Shown here piece after piece: positions 1 to 8,620 of a stretch of DNA of 64,000 nucleotides. This stretch comes from Myxococcales bacterium. GTDB lineage: Bacteria; Myxococcota_A; Polyangia; Palsa-1104; JAEUJZ01. Every line of letters starts with the position of its first letter. The first letter of the stretch is position 1. A model generated the notes under the pieces. That model was not told where the DNA came from. It saw nothing but the letters and a program-made list of their open reading frames with translations, and did not search any database. A program made the translations under genes and the position numbers. The stretch spans positions 20,761 to 84,760 of the forward strand of contig JAEUJZ010000086.1 in NCBI GenBank assembly GCA_016794505.1. Direction: 5' to 3'.

Positions 1-891
1 CTGCCCCTCGTCGCCTTGGCGCTGCTCGGCTTTGCCGCCAACTCGCTCCTCTGTCGGCTGGCCTTGGCGCCGCCGGCTCGCATCGACGCGCTTTCCTTCA
101 CAGCGCTGCGCCTGCTGTCGGGGTCTGTCGTGCTGCTCGCCGCCGCGGGCCTGCGGCGGGCGCGGGCCGGGGCTTCGCTGCGTGGGGCGCTGGCGCTGGG
201 CGTTTATATGCTGGCCTTTTCGCTTTCGTACGTGCGCATCGGGGCGGCGCTCGGCGCGCTGCTTCTGTTTGGAGCGGTGCAAGCGACGATGCTCAGCGTC
301 GCCCTGCTGCGTGGCGAGCGCATCGACGCGCGCACCGTGGCCGGGCTTATGGCGGCACTGCTTGGGCTGGGCTGGCTGCTTGCGCCGGGCGTCGGTGCGG
401 CCGAGCCCTGGGGCAGCGGGCTGATGCTGACTGCGGGGGTGGCCTGGGGCGCGTATTCGCTGCTTGGGCGACAGAGCCGCGACGCGCTGGGGACAACCGC
501 CGGCAACTTTGCAGCTGCGACGCTGCTCTTGCTGTCCGTGGGGCTGTGCTGCCTGCTGGCTGTGCGCCTGTGGCCCGCGGGGCCGCTGGTTGCGTACCTG
601 CCGTCGGGGGCGTCGCTGCGTGGGGCCGCGGCCGGATCGGGGACTTGGTTCGGGGCGGGCTTGGCCATGGCGTCGGGCTCGCTGGCCTCAGGCCTGGGCT
701 ATGCGCTGTGGTATCGCGCCCTGCCGACGCTGGGAGCGACGCGCGCAGCCATCGTTCAGCTGCTGGTGCCGGTCCTTGCCGCGGGCCTGGCCGTGCCGCT
801 TCTTGGCGAGACCCTGCACCTGCGCTTGCTGCTTTCAGCGGGGCTGGTCTTGTGCGGCGTGGCGCTGGCCTTGGTTCGTCCGACACGTTAG
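1..891 (+). CDS. EamA/DMT-family transporter, 5' end cut by window edge
   Basis: The reading frame is open to base 1, so the gene starts upstream; 296 residues are visible. The protein is almost entirely hydrophobic helices separated by short Arg-rich loops, with the internal two-fold repeat of the drug/metabolite transporter superfamily. The second half ends with the typical pattern of a helix containing LGATRAAIVQLLVPVLA, then GETL, then a last helix. Family members are inner-membrane exporters of amino acids or other small metabolites; the substrate cannot be read here. It ends at a TAG, followed by an AT-rich islet, and converges on a leftward epimerase gene. Confidence 0.85.
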   Translation: MPLVALALLGFAANSLLCRLALAPPARIDALSFTALRLLSGSVVLLAAAGLRRARAGASLRGALALGVYMLAFSLSYVRIGAALGALLLFGAVQATMLSVALLRGERIDARTVAGLMAALLGLGWLLAPGVGAAEPWGSGLMLTAGVAWGAYSLLGRQSRDALGTTAGNFAAATLLLLSVGLCCLLAVRLWPAGPLVAYLPSGASLRGAAAGSGTWFGAGLAMASGSLASGLGYALWYRALPTLGATRAAIVQLLVPVLAAGLAVPLLGETLHLRLLLSAGLVLCGVALALVRPTR

Positions 892-1016
892 GAGTTTATT
901 GGTGTAATGGACGATAAAAGCTAAAAGATAAATATTTTTATGATAATAAAAATCGACGCAAGAGGGCTATGTTTCTATCTGTTTTGGAGAGTTGATTGAT
1001 GGCTTCAGCGCGCGTC
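892..1016. terminator. AT-rich convergent intergenic islet with hairpin
   Basis: This spacer between two convergent genes is strikingly AT-rich. Positions 934-941 and 946-953 form a perfect 8-bp inverted repeat (ATTTTTAT / ATAAAAAT) with a 4-nt loop. The position and symmetry suggest a bidirectional transcription end, but the stem is A/T only and no classical GC stem plus T-tract is present. Confidence 0.35.
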
Positions 1017-2006
1017 TTAGGCGTATCCCTCGCTGCGGAACCACTCGATGGCGGCGATGACGCTGTCGGCGATCGGGCGGCAGGTGTACCCAAGCTCGCG
1101 CTGCGCCTTGCCGCAGTCGACGCGTAGCCCGCGCTGCGCGATGCGTACCTCGGCCGGTGTGAACAAGGGCGCTCGCTTGCGGATGCGGGTGGCAAACCAC
1201 GCCAGCGGATACGAGCCGGCCAGCGCCAGGCGATGCGGGACTTTGAGCACGGCGCCGCGACGGCGACCCTGGCCAAACACGATGTCCGAAAGCTCGGTCA
1301 TCGTGACGTTGTGTCCGCCCAGCAGATAGCTTTCCCCCGTGCGCCCGTGGCGTTCGACGAGCAGGTGGCCATTCGCCATGTCGCGCACGTCGCCCATGTT
1401 CGAGACGAAGTCGACGGCAAAGACGATGCGATCGCTAAGGGCTGACAGCAGCATGCGGCCGGTGGGCGTCGGGCCGACATCGCCTGGCCCGATGGGTCCA
1501 CACGGCGCGGCAATGACGACGTCGAGTCCCTTTGTCACAAAGTCGCGCGCCACGTCGTGCGCTGCTTTCTTCGACTGCGCGTACTCGCTTCCCGTCGAGC
1601 CAAGGGCGAAGGCGCTGTCTTCGGTGGCGTCGTGGTCGCCGTGGCCGGCAAAGACCGCGAGCGAGCTTGTATAGACGACGCGCGAGACGCCTGCGGCCAG
1701 GCACTGTGCAAGCAAGTTGCGCGTACCTTCGACGTTGACCGCGTGCATCAGGCCCGGCGTTTGGGTCCACAGCGCATAGACCGCGGCCAGATGGAACACC
1801 CGATCCACACCGTGAAGCGCGGCGCGCACACTCTCGGTACTGCGGATGTCGCCCGCGATCGTCTCGACGGCAAGGCCGGTGAGGTTGCGGGTGTCTTCAC
1901 CGGGTTTGATGAGGACGCGAACGCGCCGGCCTTCGGCGAGCAGGGCGCGCACGACGTGCGAGCCGATGAAGCCCGCGCCTCCGGTGACCAGCGAGAGACG
2001 ACTCAT
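1017..2006 (-). CDS. NAD-dependent epimerase/dehydratase (HpnA/DFR-like SDR)
   Basis: This is a 329-residue extended short-chain dehydrogenase. The N-terminus carries the TGGAGFIGSHV dinucleotide-binding loop. VFHLAA follows at about 70, then TSSLAVF and the catalytic YxxxK (YAQSK) at about 143. The overall pattern matches hopanoid-associated sugar epimerases (HpnA) and dihydroflavonol-4-reductase-like enzymes, which act on nucleotide sugars or ketone substrates. Its ATG overlaps the stop of the upstream membrane-protein gene by 4 bases (ATGA), so the two are probably translated together. The exact substrate is not determined; no other hopanoid genes are nearby. Confidence 0.85.
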   Translation of the reverse strand: MSRLSLVTGGAGFIGSHVVRALLAEGRRVRVLIKPGEDTRNLTGLAVETIAGDIRSTESVRAALHGVDRVFHLAAVYALWTQTPGLMHAVNVEGTRNLLAQCLAAGVSRVVYTSSLAVFAGHGDHDATEDSAFALGSTGSEYAQSKKAAHDVARDFVTKGLDVVIAAPCGPIGPGDVGPTPTGRMLLSALSDRIVFAVDFVSNMGDVRDMANGHLLVERHGRTGESYLLGGHNVTMTELSDIVFGQGRRRGAVLKVPHRLALAGSYPLAWFATRIRKRAPLFTPAEVRIAQRGLRVDCGKAQRELGYTCRPIADSVIAAIEWFRSEGYA

Positions 2007-2884
2007 GCGGCCGCTCGCTGTGTCTGGCCGGTCCCGGTCTCATCCTCTTGCCCGAAGGCTCGGCAAAGCAGCGCTTGCACGGGGCCGCCCCGCCGCAAGA
2101 GCAGGCGCCAGGCGAGGCCAAACACCACGGGAATGCCGATGCCATAGCCGCCAAGATGGGCCACTGCTTCGTCGAGTCCCAAGCGAACGAGCGCTTGCTT
2201 GGCGGCATAGGTTGCCAGGGCCATTGCAGCAGCCAGCGGCAGCGCTGCGAAGAACACGGCGGCGAGATAGCTGGCAACCAGACGCAGCGCGCTCGGCGCC
2301 GACGCGACATCCGAGCGGATCCAGCGCACGAAGAGCGCAAAGAACGCTGGGAGCAAAAAGGCTCCGTCGAGATACAGCGTTTTTGCGACGGAGCTCAGCA
2401 AAAAGCGCGGACCGGCCCCCGGCTGCAGCCCGGCCCCCGGCGACCACGCGACGCCGTGAAACATGTCGCGGTCGTATAGGAACCGGTCATAGCCCCGCCC
2501 GTCCCAGCCATACAGCAGGATGAAGAACATCCCCAGGTAACCGAGCAGCCAGTTCAGGTGCGCAAGACCGAAGCGCCCTGCCGTGGTCAGACGGTGGCCC
2601 AGCCAAAACCCCAGGATGCCCTGCGTGATGTTGGTGATGCCAAACCCCAGCACCAAAAAGGGCGGTATCGCGGTGATCGACGAAGCGGCCTGCATGGTTT
2701 CCCAGCTTGGATGGCGCAAGAGCAGCAGCATTCCCGTCGGAGCCCAGACCAGCGACAGGAAAAGCAGAGTACGGACAAAGTGGGGACTGGCCAGAGGCCT
2801 TGGCTCTGTGCGAAGCGGTCGAGCCGCTGCGACGGCAAGAGAAGCCCCAAATCCATATGCCCAGAACACGTCGACTTGCACCAT
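2003..2884 (-). CDS. polytopic membrane protein of unknown function
   Basis: This 293-residue protein has about seven hydrophobic helices and a short Arg-rich C-terminal tail. I do not recognise the family. The frame stays open upstream to 3115, but the upstream part is Arg/Pro-rich and non-membrane, so I place the start at the ATG at 2882-2884, directly before the first helix; no strong ribosome-binding site decides it. A polar loop in the middle (about 150-185, with several Asp, Tyr and His) could be functional. It overlaps the downstream epimerase gene by 4 bases, so the pair may modify a lipid-linked or membrane substrate together. That is inference only. Confidence 0.6.
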   Translation of the reverse strand: MVQVDVFWAYGFGASLAVAAARPLRTEPRPLASPHFVRTLLFLSLVWAPTGMLLLLRHPSWETMQAASSITAIPPFLVLGFGITNITQGILGFWLGHRLTTAGRFGLAHLNWLLGYLGMFFILLYGWDGRGYDRFLYDRDMFHGVAWSPGAGLQPGAGPRFLLSSVAKTLYLDGAFLLPAFFALFVRWIRSDVASAPSALRLVASYLAAVFFAALPLAAAMALATYAAKQALVRLGLDEAVAHLGGYGIGIPVVFGLAWRLLLRRGGPVQALLCRAFGQEDETGTGQTQRAAA

Positions 2885-3030
2885 GCCGCGAATATAAGGC
2901 AGCCGCGGTGGAGGCGGTGCGTCGATCCGCGCGGGCTCGGAAGCTATAGCCAGCGCCGCGCGCAACCGTTCGCGCGATGGGCCGATCCGAGCGTGATTGG
3001 CTCCTGCGGCGCCGTTCACGCGGGGGAGTG

Positions 3031-4356
3031 ATGCCTCTTGGATATCGACACGAACGATCCGTTTGTCACCAACCTCGCTGTGCCTTCGGAAGACCTTGGC
3101 GAGCGGCGAGGCCATCCGGTGATCGCTCTTCAGGGTCCTGCGCCCTGCGTGATACCCTGAATCAGGGGGGCTCTCTGTCTCGGTTTATCAAGCTGGTTCT
3201 AGGTCTGGTCTGCTTGCTGGTGGGCAGTCTGGCTGCGCCGTCGGTCTGGGCCGCACCACCGGGGGCCGCCCTGCGCAAGTTTGAAGAGGGCAGCAAGGCC
3301 TTTGCCTCCGGTCACTACGACCAGGCGCTGAAGGCATTTCAGGCCAGCATGGAGCTAGAGCCGAGCCCGAACACGCGCTTCAAGATCGCCAAGTGCTACG
3401 TGGCCCTCGGCAAGACCGGCAGCGCCTATGTCGCCTTCAAGCGGGCGGCGCAAGAGGCCCAAGATCGCGTCAACGCCACAGGCGAGAAGCGCTTTCTGCC
3501 GACGCGCGATGCGGCGCTGATCGAGGCGGCTTCTCTTGAAAGCAAGGTGCCCAAGCTGACCTTGGTCGTGCCCACCGACGTGCCCGAGGGCTTTGTGCTG
3601 TCGCTGGACGGCAGCCCGATGCCGCAGTCGCTGTGGGGGCTCGCCATCGAGACCGATCCCGGTACGCACCAGCTCGTCGCCGAGGGACCGCGCCTGCAGC
3701 GCTTTACGCAGACCCTGCTTTTGCACCAGGGCGAGTTCCGGCGCATCGACATTCCCTTTGTGCGCGTCGCCACCGCCACCCTGCGCTTTGCGTTCAGCAG
3801 CAAGCCGGCGGGCCTGGCCGTCAGCATCGACAAGCAGCCGGTCTCGCCCGAGCAGTTCGACCGCCCGCACTTCGTCGATGTCGGCCCGCACCGCGTCGTC
3901 GTCAGCGCCCCTGGCTATCGCTCGTTCGTGTGGAGCCGCTCGCTTAAGGACAACGAGTCGGCGTCGATCCCGGTGACGCTAGAGGCCTCGCTGGTGGTCG
4001 CTGGCGGTGTCCCCAAGGTCGCGGTCTTCGTCATCGGGGGTGCAGCGCTGGCGGCGCTGGCCGTGGGCGTCGGCTTTGGCGTCAAGGCCAAGAGCGCTGC
4101 CGATGAGCAGCTCGCCCTGGATCCGCTGCGCCGATCGGCCACCGTGCAAGACATGGTGCGCACCGACGCCATCTTGGCCAATGTCATGTTTGGCGTCAGC
4201 GGCGCGCTGGCTGTGACCACGGGTGTCCTGGCCGCGATGACGCGCTGGCGCACCCCAGCCAAGGAAGCGGCGCAGGCCCAGCGCGCTCCCGGCTGGCACA
4301 TCACTCCGGCCGCTGGGCCCGGCTATGCCTCGATTCAGCTCACGGGGACCTATTGA
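3031..4356 (+). CDS. secreted TPR/PEGA-like protein with C-terminal membrane segments
   Basis: A Sec signal-like stretch (FIKLVLGLVCLLVG... to VWA) leads into a TPR-like region with the motif FASGHYDQALKAFQASMELEPSPN, then two PEGA-like beta modules ending near 330. Two hydrophobic helices lie near the C-terminus. Such proteins are common beside Ser/Thr kinases in Myxococcota and probably act at the envelope. The start is unclear. The last ATG in frame (3031, after GGGGGAG) puts about 50 polar residues ahead of the signal peptide. A start at the CTG at 3175, just after the run of G at 3165-3170, would fit the signal peptide better. The stop overlaps the next start by one base. Confidence 0.7.
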   Translation: MPLGYRHERSVCHQPRCAFGRPWRAARPSGDRSSGSCALRDTLNQGGSLSRFIKLVLGLVCLLVGSLAAPSVWAAPPGAALRKFEEGSKAFASGHYDQALKAFQASMELEPSPNTRFKIAKCYVALGKTGSAYVAFKRAAQEAQDRVNATGEKRFLPTRDAALIEAASLESKVPKLTLVVPTDVPEGFVLSLDGSPMPQSLWGLAIETDPGTHQLVAEGPRLQRFTQTLLLHQGEFRRIDIPFVRVATATLRFAFSSKPAGLAVSIDKQPVSPEQFDRPHFVDVGPHRVVVSAPGYRSFVWSRSLKDNESASIPVTLEASLVVAGGVPKVAVFVIGGAALAALAVGVGFGVKAKSAADEQLALDPLRRSATVQDMVRTDAILANVMFGVSGALAVTTGVLAAMTRWRTPAKEAAQAQRAPGWHITPAAGPGYASIQLTGTY

Positions 4357-5228
4357 TGAGCAGAAAATCGTTTTATGATATTGGTTTAATCACCGGGATA
4401 GCTTTGGCGATTTCGTTGTCTGCCTGCACGGCATGGCAATATGAGATTATGAACTGTGATCCCAGCGCCTCGATTGATATCTGCAGTCGATTGAATACCG
4501 AAGATGGCATTAACCCAGCCATGGCTTGCAGTGGAATTTGGCGTTGTGACTCGGCGTCCTCGACTTGTCAGCCGACCGTGCGAGACCAAGATCGCGACGG
4601 TGACCTGCCCATTGAATGCGGTGGCACCGACTGTGACGATTTGAATCCGCAGCTAAATGGCGCCCTGCGCACCTGCGACTGCCGTCTGCTGCAGAGCTCG
4701 GCGACGCCCTGCTCAATCGGGGTCGGGGCCTGCTTGAGCAGTGGCAAGTGGACCTGTGCAAACGAAGTGGCGACGTGTGACGCACCCGCCAAGACGCCGT
4801 TGCCAGCCCCCTCGTGGAGCAGCAAGCCGGTCAGCCCGGAATACCGGAACTGGGACTGGAACTGCGACGGAATTGTCGAAGAAAATTGCGCGTTACCAGA
4901 AAACGTAAATGCCAGCAAAACGCCATGTGTTAAATCACATTGCCCAGCGACAGTCGCGCGACGGGTGGGCGAAGAGATGTTGAAGCCGAGCCCGAATATT
5001 GATGCAATATGCAGCGATTATTGTGAATCAAACAACGAGAATGGTCTTTGTCGCGCCTCTGCCAATGTGACAGCCCCATTCGTCATGAACTGTTTTGGCA
5101 CAGGTGATTTGCCTACAAAGCCTGAGTCTGAATGCGGGGCGCTGATTGTCACGTGTCAGTGTTTTGGATTTCTCGGCTGTCATCGCATCAGTGGCGCTGT
5201 GAAAGGCGGATTCGTGTATTGCCGATAA
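4356..5228 (+). CDS. Cys-rich lipoprotein with MopE-like Ca-binding motif
   Basis: This 290-residue protein has an N-terminal hydrophobic segment ending in LSLSAC, a lipobox. About 16 further cysteines follow, with a DxDxDGD...GGTDCDD motif (about 75-95) like the acidic metal-binding repeats of MopE-type myxobacterial surface proteins. The ATG overlaps the preceding stop (TGATG) and the next kinase gene begins 15 bases after its stop, so all three look like one operon. Base composition is mosaic: the first 150 and last 350 bases are rich in A/T and use ATT, TTA and AAA codons, while the centre matches the GC-rich neighbours. The function is unknown. Confidence 0.75.
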   Translation: MSRKSFYDIGLITGIALAISLSACTAWQYEIMNCDPSASIDICSRLNTEDGINPAMACSGIWRCDSASSTCQPTVRDQDRDGDLPIECGGTDCDDLNPQLNGALRTCDCRLLQSSATPCSIGVGACLSSGKWTCANEVATCDAPAKTPLPAPSWSSKPVSPEYRNWDWNCDGIVEENCALPENVNASKTPCVKSHCPATVARRVGEEMLKPSPNIDAICSDYCESNNENGLCRASANVTAPFVMNCFGTGDLPTKPESECGALIVTCQCFGFLGCHRISGAVKGGFVYCR

Positions 5229-5243
5229 TTAGATAATTCAAGA

Positions 5244-6608
5244 ATGCAGCCGGGTACGGTCATAGCCAGTCGTTATCGCATCCTGCGCGAGCTTGGGCGC
5301 GGGGGCATGGGTGTGGTCTATGCCGTGCAGCACCTGAACACCGGGGAAACGCTGGCGCTCAAGCTCTTGCTGGCGCACAGCGGCAGCCAGGCCGAGATCT
5401 TGGAGCGCTTCAAGCGCGAGATGCGCGCCCCGGCGCTGATCAAGAGCGAGCACGTGGTGCGCGTCACCGATGCCGATATCGCGCCCGAGCTAGACGGTGC
5501 GCTGTTTCTGGTGATGGAGCTTCTGACCGGCCGCGACCTAGAGCAGCTTCTGCGCACCCGCGGCCTGTTTTCTCCCGTCGAGACTGTCTGGCTGCTCGGC
5601 CAGGCCGCCCGCGCCCTCGACAAGGCCCACGCCGCCGGGGTTGTTCACCGCGACCTGAAGCCCGAGAACCTGTTTGTGCATCGGCGCGATGAGCAGGGCT
5701 ATATCGTCAAGCTGCTCGACTTTGGGGTCGCGCACCTCAAGCACCGGGAAGCCTCGACGTCTGAGCTGAAGGTCACCAAGAGTGGCGACATCCTGGGCAC
5801 GCCGATGTACCTGTCGCCCGAGCAGGCCATGGGCGACAGCGACGAGCTCGGCCCTCACTCGGACGTCTGGTCGATAGGCCTCATCGCCTTTGAGCTTCTG
5901 GTGGGCCACACGTACTTCGAGGCGGACTCGGTGACCAAGCTGATCGGCCAGATCTGCTTTCAGCCGCTGCCGCTGGCGTCGCAGCGCGGCAGCACCCTGG
6001 GCCCGGCGTTTGATCGCTGGTTCGAGCGCTCGTGTGTACGCGATGCCAAGGCGCGCTGGCCGTCAGTCGGGGCGCAGGTTGCGGCGCTGGCCGAGACCCT
6101 GGGGATCCCCGCGCAGCAGCTGCAGTCTGCCGAGCCGCCCGCATCGCTGGTCAGCGCGCTGCGCACCGGGACCGAGGTCGCAGCGTCTGAGGCTGGGCCC
6201 GCGCGCGAGGCACGCACCACGACTTCAGAAGGGCGAGGGCAGTCGGCCATACGCTCGGGCGCCCGTCGCTGGCTGCTTGGTGGAGCCGCGCTGCTCTTGG
6301 CGCTGGCAGTGCTCGGCTTGGGGGGCCTCTTGGGCCGGCTGCGCTCTGGCTCGCGCGCTTCTGGACAAAGCTCACCGACGGTGACTGCTGCCGGAACAGC
6401 GACCACGGCCAGCGTCGATGCCGGCGCAGGCAGCGTGCCAGCCGCGCCCCGCGTCGAGAGCGAGAGCCCGAGGGCAGCCAGCCCGCCCAGCCGCTCGACG
6501 GTCCGCAAGTCCGAGCCCGCGCATCCGGCGCGCAAAAAGCCAGCGAGTGGAAGCAAGCCAGCCAGCAAACGGCCGGCCCATTCCACCTACGATCCCGTGG
6601 CGCCATAA
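5244..6608 (+). CDS. membrane-anchored Ser/Thr protein kinase (Hanks type)
   Basis: This is a 454-residue kinase. The N-terminal domain has the glycine loop GRGGMG (18-23), invariant Lys40, the catalytic loop HRDLKPEN (135-142), DFG (159-161) and the GTPMYLSPEQA activation-segment end (186-196). All key residues are present, so it should be active. A Pro/Ser/Ala-rich linker is followed by one transmembrane helix at about 350-370 (LLLALAVLGLGGLLG) and a basic, low-complexity C-terminal tail ending in repeated Ala/Lys/Pro. It is the third gene of a unit with the TPR/PEGA-like protein and the lipoprotein, so it may transmit an envelope signal into the cytoplasm. Confidence 0.93.
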   Translation: MQPGTVIASRYRILRELGRGGMGVVYAVQHLNTGETLALKLLLAHSGSQAEILERFKREMRAPALIKSEHVVRVTDADIAPELDGALFLVMELLTGRDLEQLLRTRGLFSPVETVWLLGQAARALDKAHAAGVVHRDLKPENLFVHRRDEQGYIVKLLDFGVAHLKHREASTSELKVTKSGDILGTPMYLSPEQAMGDSDELGPHSDVWSIGLIAFELLVGHTYFEADSVTKLIGQICFQPLPLASQRGSTLGPAFDRWFERSCVRDAKARWPSVGAQVAALAETLGIPAQQLQSAEPPASLVSALRTGTEVAASEAGPAREARTTTSEGRGQSAIRSGARRWLLGGAALLLALAVLGLGGLLGRLRSGSRASGQSSPTVTAAGTATTASVDAGAGSVPAAPRVESESPRAASPPSRSTVRKSEPAHPARKKPASGSKPASKRPAHSTYDPVAP

Positions 6609-6684
6609 CGGGCAGAAAAACGCGCAAAATCGTCGCTGCGATCTGGCCGCTTGGCCCCATGGGCTGCGTGCTAAATTGCCGCCG

Positions 6685-7500
6685 ATGCGAAAAATGACAG
6701 AGAGGGAGTTCGGCGGTCTGCGCGTCGTTTTGACCGGCGGAGCCGACGGCCGTGGTGGCGGCGAGGGGCCGCTTGTGGTGTTGCTGCACGGATACGGAGC
6801 GCCGGGCGGCGATCTGGTGCCGCTTGCGCAGGTGCTCTCGGTTCCAGCGGGGACGCGCTTTGCGTTTCCCGCGGCACCGCTTTCGCTGGGGCCGAACCTG
6901 GGGCCAGCGTTTCTGGACATGTTCGACTCGCGAGCGTGGTGGCACATCGACATCGAGCGCTTCGAGCGCGTGCTGGGCCAGCTCGGTCGGCAATCGGGTC
7001 CGCCGGATCTGGCGAGTCCGGCGCTGCAGGCGCTGGTCAACGACGAACCCGAAGGCTTAAACAGTGCGCGAGAGAAGCTGCTTGCGGCGCTCGATGCGAT
7101 GGAGCGCGAGCTATCCGTGCCGTCGGGACAGATCGTCCTGGGCGGCTTTTCGCAGGGATCGATGCTGTCGTTGGATCTGGCGCTGCGCAGCTCGCGCAAG
7201 CTGGCTGGTTTGATCTTGTTTTCGACGACGATGCTGTGCCGAAACGCCTGGATTTCCGGCCTGCCAGCGCGCCGCGGTCTGCCGGTGTTTCAAAGCCATG
7301 GTCAGCTTGATCCGCTGCTGCCGTTTTTCATTGCCGAAGGGCTGCGTGATGCGCTCAGACAGGGCGGTCTGTCCGTCGAGTTTTTGCCGTTTCGCGGCGC
7401 GCACGAGATCCCTTCTGCGGTGCTGCGCGGGGCCAGCGACTTCCTTACGTCCGTCTTGCCCAGTGCAAGCTCTGGCGCGCCGGGAACTGGATATGTCTAA
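6685..7500 (+). CDS. carboxylesterase/phospholipase-like alpha/beta hydrolase
   Basis: This 271-residue serine hydrolase is of the acyl-protein thioesterase/YpfH type. VVLLHGYGAPGGD supplies the oxyanion region, GFSQGS the nucleophile elbow, HGQLDPLLP the acid and GAHEIP the histidine. I start at the ATG at 6685; a second ATG nine bases on is also possible, and the open frame further upstream is Arg-rich shadow sequence. The stop lies inside the start of the next gene (8-base overlap), so the two are probably co-translated. It is cytoplasmic with no signal peptide. The substrate is likely a short ester or lysophospholipid. Confidence 0.88.
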   Translation: MRKMTEREFGGLRVVLTGGADGRGGGEGPLVVLLHGYGAPGGDLVPLAQVLSVPAGTRFAFPAAPLSLGPNLGPAFLDMFDSRAWWHIDIERFERVLGQLGRQSGPPDLASPALQALVNDEPEGLNSAREKLLAALDAMERELSVPSGQIVLGGFSQGSMLSLDLALRSSRKLAGLILFSTTMLCRNAWISGLPARRGLPVFQSHGQLDPLLPFFIAEGLRDALRQGGLSVEFLPFRGAHEIPSAVLRGASDFLTSVLPSASSGAPGTGYV

Positions 7501-8491
7501 GGACGAAGCTGCGCCGCTTGCCGACATCACCCGCGGTGCCCCACGCTCGGCCTTGGCTGCGCTGTGCGACCGGGTCTATCCGCGGTACCGCATCGCGCGC
7601 ATCCGCTGCCTGCGCGGCGGCGTCGATGCCGCGACCCATCGCGTCGACCTGCAGCCACCGGACGGCGATGACAACGGGGCCGCGCTGCAGTCGATCGTGG
7701 TGCGCCGCTATGGCAAGGCCACGCTGCGCTGGAACCCCGACGGGCCGCTGCGGCTGTGGTACACGCTGCATGCACTCAACGAGGCTCGGCTGGGTGTGGC
7801 GACGCCCAAGCCGCTTCTGTTCGACACCACGACGCTGCACGCGCCGACGCTGCTGATGAGCTATCTGCCAGGTCGCAGCACGCTGCAGCCGCGCGACTTG
7901 TCCCGCTTTCTTGTGGACTTGGCGCAGGCTCTGGCACGGATCCATCGCGTGCCCAGCGAGCTACCCATCCTGGCCCACTTGCCGTGTCCGGCCGAGCGCT
8001 TGTCGCAGCTCTTTTCGATCGCCGCACAGCACCCTGGGCTGAACGCGATCCCCGACGGAGCCGCCATCCGTCGCGTGCTGTCGGATGCGCCGCACAAGTC
8101 GCTGCTGGGCCGTCCGGTGCTTTTGCACGGCGACTATTGGGCGGGGAACGTGGTGTGGCTGGACAGCCGATTGCACGCGATCCTCGACTGGGATCAGGCG
8201 GAGCGTGGCGACTCCGCGTACGACGTCGCGTACTGTCGCGCCGACTTGGCGCTGATGTTTGGCAGCCCGGCCGCCGATGAATTCTTGCAGGCCTATGAAG
8301 ACGCGGCGCAGACCTCGCTGCAGGCGCTGGGCACCTGGGATCTTTTGGCCGCGACGCGGGCCTTGCCGTCGGGAAAAGCCTGGCTGCCCGGCTATCTGGC
8401 CTTGGGTCGCAGCGATCTTTCAGAGCCACTCTTGCAGAGCCGCCTGCAGACCTTTTTGCACGAAGCCCTGCGCCGCGCTCTCGCCAGCTAG
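7493..8491 (+). CDS. aminoglycoside phosphotransferase/choline kinase-family protein
   Basis: This 332-residue protein has the APH fold signature: the catalytic loop HGDYWAGNVVW (about 210-220) followed by ILDWDQAERGD, which supplies the metal-binding Asp. The ATG at 7493 overlaps the end of the esterase gene; the frame upstream is a shadow of that gene. Homologues phosphorylate small hydroxylated metabolites, choline or sugars, and only some give drug resistance. Coupling to an esterase suggests a shared catabolic or detoxifying step, but no substrate can be named. The C-terminus lacks a recognisable extra domain. Confidence 0.85.
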   Translation: MSKDEAAPLADITRGAPRSALAALCDRVYPRYRIARIRCLRGGVDAATHRVDLQPPDGDDNGAALQSIVVRRYGKATLRWNPDGPLRLWYTLHALNEARLGVATPKPLLFDTTTLHAPTLLMSYLPGRSTLQPRDLSRFLVDLAQALARIHRVPSELPILAHLPCPAERLSQLFSIAAQHPGLNAIPDGAAIRRVLSDAPHKSLLGRPVLLHGDYWAGNVVWLDSRLHAILDWDQAERGDSAYDVAYCRADLALMFGSPAADEFLQAYEDAAQTSLQALGTWDLLAATRALPSGKAWLPGYLALGRSDLSEPLLQSRLQTFLHEALRRALAS

Positions 8492-8620
8492 GCCCCCGCG
8501 CGTGCGTGAGCAAGCTCCGCCCCGCGTCGAGAAGCACAAAGGCGAGGGTCGCCCCGAGCCGTGTTCGAACCTGCGCTCGCTGTGGGCCCGCTCGCGCGCG
8601 GCCTTTCGAGCGCGGCGCCG

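Noticed and set aside
7493..8491. Aminoglycoside resistance gene
   Set aside because: The phosphotransferase fold is shared by many metabolite kinases and nothing in the context indicates drug resistance.
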